IMG/VR virus record: IMGVR_UViG_3300006735_000252
Coordinates: 1-24,091 of that record
Strand: one strand, 5' to 3'
Source: a virus
DNA: 24,091 bases
Part shown: piece by piece, positions 17,730 through 24,091 of the stretch
Position numbering within the stretch: the stretch's first letter is position 1
How the letters are laid out: the number at the start of each line of letters is the position of its first letter
Translations under genes and position numbers: made by a program
Notes under the pieces: model-generated
Seen by the model: only the letters and a program-made list of their open reading frames with translations
Database searches by the model: none
Told to the model about the DNA's origin: nothing

Positions 17730-19214
17730 TTAGTTCATTAACATGAAGTTGTTAGCACCTTGTGTAACTAAACATCTTTCAGAAAGCATGTGGATTTGCA
17801 TTGCATCTAAAGCAGATGTAGCAGCACCAACAGAACCAGTAACCCAAGTTTTCATTTTTCTGTCATCAGTTTGAGAAGCTCTGTAACGCACGTGTAAAAA
17901 TGGACGCTTTAAGTTTTTCCCTAACATCTGGTCGTAAACAGTAGATGTACCAGCTGGAACAATAACCCCTCTGATTGCAGCAGCAGCATTAGCAGCGTTG
18001 ATACCACCTCTTGTTGCCAAGTCGTTTAAGTATCTAAAATCAGACTTGTAAAAATCGTAAGATCCACGTCTGAAACCAGAGAAACCTAAATTTAATGCCA
18101 TATCTTCAGAGTTGTCAAATACTCCGTAAGAAGTACCACCAGCACCATAAGAATTCATTGAAGCTAACATATCATCCATTGCTAGAGACGTAGCTCTGTT
18201 TACAAACATCATATTTTCTTCAATAGCACCTTGCTTGTCAAACTCAGCTAGGATAGCGTCGAATTCAGCTAAATCAGTAGCAGCGTTAACACCAGTAACA
18301 CCAGAAGTTAAGTTACCTCTATCTTCGATAGCAGCAAACAAACCTTCGGTACCAACTCCGTTAGTCCCATCAGCTCCATATAAAGCGTCATCAACTCCTG
18401 AAGCAGGGCTATCAGCTCTATTAATCTCACCTTCAAGCATCGCCATTTCTAAGTAATCATTGAAACGTGCTCTTGTGTCAGCCTCAGCTTTTAAGTACCA
18501 CATGTATCCAGAAGCACCATCCTCAGAAGCAACTTCAACCCAACCAACTCTAGAAGCATCAGAACCTGAAACTTCGTAGTAATCTTTCATGATAATTGGT
18601 TTGTTAGAAAAAGTTTTAAAGTCTGGCTCGTTAGCACCCCTTGACTGTACAGTGCTGTCGTCAGCGTTGTTGTAACCAACACCTTTAGCGTACTCAGAAC
18701 CATAAACTAATATAGTTGTAGCTAAGTTAGTTGTAAGTGCTGCAATCGCAACACCATCATAAGGAGCTACAGTAACGTCAGCGCCTGAAACCCCTGTAAC
18801 TAAAGCTTTTACAGTTACGTTAGCGTTTGATACAATAACTGTATCGTTTAATCTAATACCGTGAGTTGTCATACCAGCTTCAACGATAGTTGCGCTAGAA
18901 CCAAAGTTCCCGTCAATATCAGATTGAATAGTTATAACGTTCTCCGCGTCGATATCACCTTTGTAAGAAAGGTGTAATCTACCTTGCTCCGACCAAATAA
19001 CCTGGTCAGCAGTCATAGATTCTTCAGCTCCAACTTGTGAAAGAAATCCTGAAATAGTTCTCGGTCCGAAAACTTCAGCTTCTTTTTCCATTAGATCTGG
19101 TACATATTGTTGTGCCCAACCACCAGAACCATTAAGGTCTAGATAGTTAGTTGATAGTGTTTGCTGTATTGGAGCTGGAACACTATTCAAATTATCTCCT
19201 GCAGTAATTGCCAT
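17730..19214 (-). CDS. Major capsid protein
   Basis: A 494-residue protein placed after portal and scaffold-like genes and followed by a terminator-like hairpin, the classical site of the major capsid gene. The N-terminal arm (PAPIQQTLSTNYLDL...WAQQYVPDLMEKEAEVFG) precedes TISGFLSQVG. A beta-rich stretch at about 85-175 (GIRLNDTVIVSN, then TGVSGADVTVAPYD) looks like an inserted small barrel. The helical/beta core resumes near WYLKAEADTRARFNDYLEMAM (about 239-259). The C-terminus carries the conserved-looking LHVRYRASQTDDRKMKTW and ends in LVTQGANNFMLMN. An HK97-type fold is inferred; no residue proves it. Codon use differs from the neighbours, with more C-ending two-fold codons (AAC, TTC, GAC), as expected for the most abundant protein. 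The leader before ATG is almost pure A/T. Confidence 0.88.
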   Translation of the reverse strand: MAITAGDNLNSVPAPIQQTLSTNYLDLNGSGGWAQQYVPDLMEKEAEVFGPRTISGFLSQVGAEESMTADQVIWSEQGRLHLSYKGDIDAENVITIQSDIDGNFGSSATIVEAGMTTHGIRLNDTVIVSNANVTVKALVTGVSGADVTVAPYDGVAIAALTTNLATTILVYGSEYAKGVGYNNADDSTVQSRGANEPDFKTFSNKPIIMKDYYEVSGSDASRVGWVEVASEDGASGYMWYLKAEADTRARFNDYLEMAMLEGEINRADSPASGVDDALYGADGTNGVGTEGLFAAIEDRGNLTSGVTGVNAATDLAEFDAILAEFDKQGAIEENMMFVNRATSLAMDDMLASMNSYGAGGTSYGVFDNSEDMALNLGFSGFRRGSYDFYKSDFRYLNDLATRGGINAANAAAAIRGVIVPAGTSTVYDQMLGKNLKRPFLHVRYRASQTDDRKMKTWVTGSVGAATSALDAMQIHMLSERCLVTQGANNFMLMN

Positions 19215-19234
19215 AATTTATTTTTTTTAAATTG
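19215..19234 (-). promoter_or_regulatory. A-rich translation leader of the capsid gene
   Basis: The 20-base gap before the capsid ATG reads on the minus strand as CAATTTAAAAAAAATAAATT, with no GGAG or AGGA-like Shine-Dalgarno sequence. A-rich, unstructured leaders of this kind drive strong initiation in Bacteroidota, where ribosomes make little use of the anti-Shine-Dalgarno. It supports the ATG at 19214 as the true start and gives a clue to the host. Confidence 0.6.
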
Positions 19235-20413
19235 TTATTTGTTTTTGTTTTTAATTTTAAACTTAAAATCAGAAGAACTTTCACCTAAAACTTTTACTTT
19301 TATTCCACCTGCTTCTACAACGCCATGACTCTGCCTTGGTGTCATATCTACATTTTTAGATTTAGCAATGCTTTCTTTCATAGCATCTACCTTGCCTTGT
19401 TCATAAAAGTGTTTCGCAACAGCGTCGGCGTTCATAGCCGTGTGAAGAGCCTTGTGATATCCCTTAGCGTCTTTTAAAGCTGAATTTTTATCCAAAAACT
19501 TTTTGGTAAAATTGTTTATATTACTTTGGGTAACTTTAGTTTCTTCAACGTTGTTTACATTAAAACGATATTTTTTATCACCGACGTTATATTCAAAACC
19601 TTTGAACTTGTCGTTAAAAACTTCATTAGTTTTTTTAGTAAAAATATCACTATTAGTTTTAAATGCTTTTTGATTTACTTCTGCTTCTTTGTTGTATCTA
19701 TTAAAAAAATCAATTGCTTTCTGCTGCTCATTAGTTAGCTTGCTTCCGGCTTTGATTTCGTTATAGTATCTAGACTTCTGTCCGTCTAGGTGGACTCTAG
19801 CGTTGGCAACTTGCTCTTTTAACGCTAATTTTTTTCTTCGTACATCTCTTTCTTCGTCTACTTCTTCGTCGTAAGAGAACGAGTCTTCCATAAGGAAGTT
19901 AATTTCTTCGTTGTTTAAGTGTGGTTTCGTTTGCTTGTAGTATTCATATAGTAAATTATTATCGTCTAGTTTACTATAATCTTGATTAAGCTTAACATAA
20001 TCACCTAGATCTCCACCTGTTTCCTCCATAAAATTCATTAATTTCTGGATGTTTTCTGGTAGTGGAGCCCCAGTGGCTTGAGCTTCTTCCACTGCTTCTT
20101 CAACTTGTTCTTCTACCTTAGCAACTTCTTCTTCTGTAGAATCTTCAGTTATTTCTTCTAATGTTGGAGCTTCTTGTGTTTCTGCTTCCGGTTGTACTTC
20201 TTTTTGTTCTTGTGTGGACTCGGCATTTTCAGACTCTGCAACCACTCCGCTGTCGTCAGCGTTATCTTTTTTAGTTTCATTTTTTATTGGTGTTGGTGGT
20301 TTATCTAAGTTTACCTTTATAATGTTATCTTCTTGTTCGTTTTTTTTAACTTTTACTTTAGTAACATTTTCTTGTGTAGTTTTTTCAACTACTTGTTCAT
20401 TTTTTTCTTCCAT
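19235..20413 (-). CDS. Scaffold-like capsid assembly protein
   Basis: A 392-residue protein with no recognisable catalytic motif. Residues 1-30 mix K and E, and residues about 45-115 are extremely acidic and repetitive (runs of E with A, T, V and Q), probably disordered. From about 117 it becomes helical: IQKLMNFMEETGGDLGDYVKL, then LLYEYYKQTKPHLNNEEINFLMED, and a charged helix near DEERDVRRKKLALKEQVANA. The C-terminal third is Lys-rich and ends in KFKIKNKNK, giving an acidic-to-basic polarity. Position between portal and major capsid genes, helical content and strong charge asymmetry are those of phage scaffolding proteins (T7 gp9, P22 gp8), in which a basic C-terminus contacts the coat protein. 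Function is inferred from these properties, not from a family match. Confidence 0.7.
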   Translation of the reverse strand: MEEKNEQVVEKTTQENVTKVKVKKNEQEDNIIKVNLDKPPTPIKNETKKDNADDSGVVAESENAESTQEQKEVQPEAETQEAPTLEEITEDSTEEEVAKVEEQVEEAVEEAQATGAPLPENIQKLMNFMEETGGDLGDYVKLNQDYSKLDDNNLLYEYYKQTKPHLNNEEINFLMEDSFSYDEEVDEERDVRRKKLALKEQVANARVHLDGQKSRYYNEIKAGSKLTNEQQKAIDFFNRYNKEAEVNQKAFKTNSDIFTKKTNEVFNDKFKGFEYNVGDKKYRFNVNNVEETKVTQSNINNFTKKFLDKNSALKDAKGYHKALHTAMNADAVAKHFYEQGKVDAMKESIAKSKNVDMTPRQSHGVVEAGGIKVKVLGESSSDFKFKIKNKNK

Positions 20414-20441
20414 AATATAATATAATAATAATTAATAAATT
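20414..20441 (-). promoter_or_regulatory. A/T-only translation leader of the scaffold-like gene
   Basis: The 28-base gap between the portal stop and the scaffold-like ATG is nearly pure A/T (minus strand TTATTAATTATTATTATATT then ATATT before ATG) and has no Shine-Dalgarno-like purine block. It matches the other SD-less starts in the window. Confidence 0.45.
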
Positions 20442-22928
20442 CTAACTAGGCTCAAAGCTTCCTAAATCAAAACCGCCACCTAATGTATCATTACCTGATG
20501 ACTCAAAGTTTTTAGGTGGTTTACCAGTTTGTTTTTGATCTATAAGTTCTGATTGTTGAGAGTTTTTTCTATCTGTTAAATTAGATTGATGTTTACCCCT
20601 CTTATCTACAAGTGTAGCTTGTTGTGCTGCTTGCATTTGTAATCTTTGATCTTTCTTACTTTCTTTTTGCATATTTGCTGTTGCTGCAGCCTGAACGTCC
20701 ATTTGTTTTAACTGCATGTTCATTTCAAACTCCATTTGCATTAACTGTTTTTTAAGCTCTGCTTCTTGTTGCATTTTCTGCACATCCATTTGTCCTTGCA
20801 TTTGAACTATCTGAGCTTTTTGTTGTGTTATAGCCTGGTTTTTTTCCATTTCTATTTGAGCCGCTTGTTGAGCAGCTTGTGCATTAGACTCTGATTGAGC
20901 CTGTATGTTTTCTAGTTCTCTAGCTCTATCAGCCTCTTGCTTCTTTTTCCTACGCATTTTAAGGACTTGATTAGCAAGTTTAATATTTTTTATTTCTCTA
21001 AGTTCAATTGCATCTTCTAGCTCAATACCACCCTGCTGTAGAGCCATTTGTATATTGTTTTCTAAAGCAGCTCTTTCTTCTTCATCTGGCTGTAAGTTTA
21101 AGAATATTCCAAAATCATATAAGTGTAGCTCTCCCATTTCCTTTAATGTAGCAACATTATGAGCGCCGATGGCTTGTATAAAAGCATCTCTAGTTGGAGA
21201 GTACTCTATAATATCAGAAACTCTAAGCGATAAACACTCGGCAACTTCAGCAGTTAAAAACAACCCAGCCTGCAATATATGTCTTGTTGCTGTATTAGAG
21301 TTTGCTGCTGCTAATTTTTGAACACCTACCAACGAGTTCACGTCCGGTGTTGAGGCATCTCTAGCCTCGTTAAGACCGGTTACATCTCTTATCATTTGCA
21401 AGTAGTAATTGTAGTTACCTATAAGAGCTTGCATTTTTCCACCACCACTACCGCTACCAATTTCTTGAATAGGTACTTTGCCTGGGTTCATATCGCCTTC
21501 AGAAGTAAATGATCTACCTATAACACTACCAGTTTGAAAGAACATGTTTAAAGCTTCTTGAGGATTATAATTAGTTCCATTGCCTAAATCAACCTCTGCT
21601 AATCCATCAGCATCAAGATAAACACCGTCTGGAATTAACCTTGACATTACCTGTTGCAACTTTAAATGAGTTAATTGTATCATGTCCGCAAAACCAGTTA
21701 TACGTTTTACTAGTGAGTCAATTTTACCGTTGTAAATTCTTGGAGCCACAATAGCATAATTCATTTTTACTTTCGTGTAATTACTTTTTGGGCGCATCAT
21801 GTTTTTAGCCATCTCCCATTTAAGTAATCTATTAGTACCAAGAATCATCGCTCCTTCGTAAAGACATTCTATAGATCTTAGCATTCTACTAAAATCTCCT
21901 TCCATTCCCCCTGGTGGATTAAAAGAATCGTCTTTAGGTATTATTTTCTCACCTCCAGTTGCTGTTTCTTTATTTTTGTAAACTTCATTCATATAAGTTT
22001 TATAGTTAAAATATAAAACTTGAATAGTGTTAGTATCTTCCTTGTTGTAGTTGTGAGTTGAATTGTAGTTAGATCTATTGTAAGATTTATTTTTCATTAT
22101 ATCTTCAAGATCACTTTCTGTCAAGTGAGGAAATTGTTTTGCTAATTCGTTTACAGGAATTGTTTTAACCTCACCTACGTAATAAACGTCTTCAAAATAA
22201 GGAGAGTCCGTGTGTGAATACACCAAGTTTGCTGGATCAACGTAATCTATAGTAACCCCTTCAGACGTGTTAAAGTTTGTTTTAACAGCGCCAATGCCCA
22301 GCACTGTTAAGTCGTAATAAAATCTTTTCTTTATTAATTCGTAATTATTACCTTCAAATAAAGTTGTTAATGCTTGTTCTTCTGCTATTTCTACAGCCTG
22401 CTTGTAATTTAGCTGCATGTGGATTTGCAATTCTTCAGATGATTCTGGTAATGTTTTCTCGTTACTTCTTCTTGTGTTTACACCAAAAGCTTCTTGCGTA
22501 AAAGCATTAAAACTTTCGTTTTCCATATCGTTAAGTATACTTTCCATATACTCAGTTCTTTTCTCCACGCCGTTAGGATCTTGAGAAAAAGCTTTTATAT
22601 CATAAGTTCTTTCAGCCATGCCATTTACAACAATATCTACAAACTTAGATATAATTGGAATAGGCTTCCAGTCTAAATTTAAATAGGACAAATCACCATT
22701 TATAGATAATTCATCCTTATATTTTTGTACTGACTGTTCGCCTCTAGCGTACAGCCTTAAATTATGAAAATCATTATGGTTAGACTTATATTTATTAATA
22801 CTTCTATCATTATTAAACCACTCTGTTTCTATTGCTTTGCCAACCTTCAAACCATAATCATAGCTAAGCTTTTCAGCATCGCTTACTGTTTGACTCGGGA
22901 AATAACTTTTAATGCCAGACTCTGCCAT
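20442..22928 (-). CDS. Portal protein
   Basis: An 828-residue protein lying between the large terminase gene (five-base gap) and the scaffold-like gene. The N-terminal part has helices with WFNNDRSINKYKSNHNDFHN and LRLYARGEQSV, then the segment LDWKPIPIISKFVDIVVNGM (85-104), typical of portal proteins of podoviruses and crAss-like phages: a strand, then the helix that begins the wing/clip region. YDLTVLGIGAVKTNF and VDPANLVYSHTDSPYFEDV are further portal-like segments. The stem/crown side contains LKLQQVMSRLIPDGV and the linker GSGSGGGKMQ. From about 658 to 765 the chain is a Gln/Met/Lys-rich helix expected to form a coiled coil or barrel above the portal, followed by a disordered, Gly/Ser-rich end. 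Portals of 500-800 residues are usual, so this is at the long end. Confidence 0.88.
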   Translation of the reverse strand: MAESGIKSYFPSQTVSDAEKLSYDYGLKVGKAIETEWFNNDRSINKYKSNHNDFHNLRLYARGEQSVQKYKDELSINGDLSYLNLDWKPIPIISKFVDIVVNGMAERTYDIKAFSQDPNGVEKRTEYMESILNDMENESFNAFTQEAFGVNTRRSNEKTLPESSEELQIHMQLNYKQAVEIAEEQALTTLFEGNNYELIKKRFYYDLTVLGIGAVKTNFNTSEGVTIDYVDPANLVYSHTDSPYFEDVYYVGEVKTIPVNELAKQFPHLTESDLEDIMKNKSYNRSNYNSTHNYNKEDTNTIQVLYFNYKTYMNEVYKNKETATGGEKIIPKDDSFNPPGGMEGDFSRMLRSIECLYEGAMILGTNRLLKWEMAKNMMRPKSNYTKVKMNYAIVAPRIYNGKIDSLVKRITGFADMIQLTHLKLQQVMSRLIPDGVYLDADGLAEVDLGNGTNYNPQEALNMFFQTGSVIGRSFTSEGDMNPGKVPIQEIGSGSGGGKMQALIGNYNYYLQMIRDVTGLNEARDASTPDVNSLVGVQKLAAANSNTATRHILQAGLFLTAEVAECLSLRVSDIIEYSPTRDAFIQAIGAHNVATLKEMGELHLYDFGIFLNLQPDEEERAALENNIQMALQQGGIELEDAIELREIKNIKLANQVLKMRRKKKQEADRARELENIQAQSESNAQAAQQAAQIEMEKNQAITQQKAQIVQMQGQMDVQKMQQEAELKKQLMQMEFEMNMQLKQMDVQAAATANMQKESKKDQRLQMQAAQQATLVDKRGKHQSNLTDRKNSQQSELIDQKQTGKPPKNFESSGNDTLGGGFDLGSFEPS

Positions 22929-22933
22929 ATTTA

Positions 22934-24091
22934 TTATTTGATTATTCGTGAATTAGTTCCAGTATTACTATACTTGGAAATGTTTATATTTAGTTTAGGC
23001 TTTTCAACCTTAGCATTTGGCGCGTATAAATGTCTGTTGTTAGCCATAATAGCTAAACCAGAACTTATAGACGCGTCAAACTTTGTTCTTTTGTTTATAT
23101 CAAACCTACTCCAATCGTTTAATAGATCGTTAAAGTATAGATCCCCAAATGTTCCATCTTGTCTTAAGCCTACGTGATCTTGTATGTACATTTCAATTGC
23201 AGCTGCGTGGGCTTGTTTTATATCTTCACTTGAGTTAGGTATACCGCCTACTTCTTTTTCTGCTACAGATAGTTTATTCCAAACTTTATCAGGACGATTC
23301 ATACTGAAACCTCTATAACCTCTACGTCTTAAATAATATAAAAGTCTAGGTTTGTTATTCTCTGCAAGTATAGGCATACCGTAGAATACTAACGCCATTA
23401 GAACATCCTCAAAGAATATTTCGGCTGTCGGTGGTCTTGATAAGTATTCTAAAAAGAAAGTATTTGCAGGAGCATCTTCCATACTAAACCTAGTTAAACC
23501 ATGCAATGCTCCTTTAGAACCTTCTCCATCTACAGTCCCTGATATATCGTAAGAGTCACAACCAAACGCTCCCATGTGTTCGTTACCAGGGTATTTAACA
23601 CCATTTTTAAGTACCACTCTGTTCTGTAATTGCTGAGGTGGAACCCAGCTAGTTTTAAATCTACCCTTTGGATCTGGATAAAATATTACTTGTGAATCTT
23701 TAATACCACTAACCCACTGAAAGTTACCAGTTGTAACGCCTAATGTTCTAGACATCTCTTCGTTGTAGTCTATTTGCTCGTATATTTTTATAAGGTTAAA
23801 TATACTATTTTTAGTTTCGTCTCTAAACGCATGTTCTGTGGTTCTTGGAAACTGACGGTAAAACTCATTTAAAGCGTCTTGATCGTCTTTTAAACCATCA
23901 GCTTCATTTTGCCAATTATCTATTACACCTATATCTATTAGTTCACCGTCTGGGGCAAACACATCTGCGTCAGGAGTAGTGAATACTGGAACTCCGTACT
24001 CGTCAATAAATCCTTCGTAGTTCCATTCCATTGGGATAAACAAAGAGTATAAACCAGATTTCGTCTGACCGTTTCTATTTCGCTTAGTGAC
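22934..24091 (-). CDS. terL: Terminase large subunit, C-terminal part (5' end beyond window)
   Basis: The frame stays open to the right edge, giving 385 visible residues of the C-terminal half. TTG at 24043 is only an internal Leu codon, since the frame continues upstream with TKRNRNGQTKSGLYS. The ATPase domain lies outside the window. Visible segments are the linker FYRQFPRTTEHAFRDET, common in terminases, and an RNase H-like nuclease core with its three acidic sites. These are FGCDSYD (D179 and D182 of the visible chain), ILAENN (E244) and TKFDASISSGLAIM (D339). The C-terminus is basic and Ser/Asn-rich. It cuts concatemeric DNA and drives it through the portal encoded five bases downstream. 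Placing terL directly before the portal differs from T7, where it is near the end of the genome, but is common in other podoviruses. Confidence 0.9.
   Translation of the reverse strand, partial: VTKRNRNGQTKSGLYSLFIPMEWNYEGFIDEYGVPVFTTPDADVFAPDGELIDIGVIDNWQNEADGLKDDQDALNEFYRQFPRTTEHAFRDETKNSIFNLIKIYEQIDYNEEMSRTLGVTTGNFQWVSGIKDSQVIFYPDPKGRFKTSWVPPQQLQNRVVLKNGVKYPGNEHMGAFGCDSYDISGTVDGEGSKGALHGLTRFSMEDAPANTFFLEYLSRPPTAEIFFEDVLMALVFYGMPILAENNKPRLLYYLRRRGYRGFSMNRPDKVWNKLSVAEKEVGGIPNSSEDIKQAHAAAIEMYIQDHVGLRQDGTFGDLYFNDLLNDWSRFDINKRTKFDASISSGLAIMANNRHLYAPNAKVEKPKLNINISKYSNTGTNSRIIK

Noticed and set aside
22764-23177. Plus-strand 137-residue reading frame across the terL/portal junction
   Set aside because: It is antisense to two well-supported genes, has hydrophobic low-complexity composition typical of reverse-strand translation, and lacks an A-rich leader. 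Other plus-strand frames were rejected for the same reasons.
24041-24043. TTG as a start codon for a 369-residue gene
   Set aside because: The frame remains open to the window edge and the upstream residues continue terminase sequence, so the codon is an internal Leu of a partial terL.

Overview
The window looks like a late (structural) block of a tailed phage, or of a prophage or metagenomic phage contig. It has the gene order of a short-tailed, podovirus-type virion. Every convincing gene lies on the minus strand, genes are packed with gaps of about 0-75 bases, and base composition is AT-rich. None of the gene starts has a purine-rich Shine-Dalgarno sequence. Those with a gap before them carry A-rich leaders of the AAATAAA type, a hallmark of Bacteroidota and their phages. 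Together with resemblance, from memory, of several proteins to families common in uncultured marine phages and flavobacterial/crAss-like phages, this suggests a marine Bacteroidota host. That host call is inference; no database was searched.

In transcription order (right to left) the block begins with the C-terminal part of the large terminase, cut by the right edge. Next come the portal, an acidic scaffold-like protein and the major capsid protein. A terminator-like hairpin follows the capsid gene. Then come a conserved-looking protein of unknown function, a second and unusual hairpin with a UACG tetraloop, and two head-to-tail ring/adaptor candidates. The larger adaptor candidate carries a beta-rich, histidine-containing insertion. 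After it lies one giant 9.8-kb gene for a nozzle/muzzle-like tail protein of 3278 residues, then two smaller tail-associated genes.

Left of the tail genes is a compact cassette of three enzyme-like genes joined by ATGA stop/start overlaps. Two paralogous GNAT-fold acetyltransferase-like proteins flank a putative 2OG-Fe(II) oxygenase. One base further on starts a long protein with a hydrophobic N-terminus, about 15 uninterrupted heptads and a Gln/Ala-rich body, cut by the left edge. By position (after portal, scaffold, capsid, adaptor and nozzle, as in T7) it is a candidate internal virion/ejection protein.

The layout reads as a virion assembly line: packaging motor, portal, scaffold and capsid, connector rings, nozzle with host-surface-binding modules, then ejection protein. 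The enzyme cassette inside it is the least explained part. No tRNA, CRISPR array, insertion sequence, integrase or attachment site was recognised, and no stretch over 300 bases lacks a gene.
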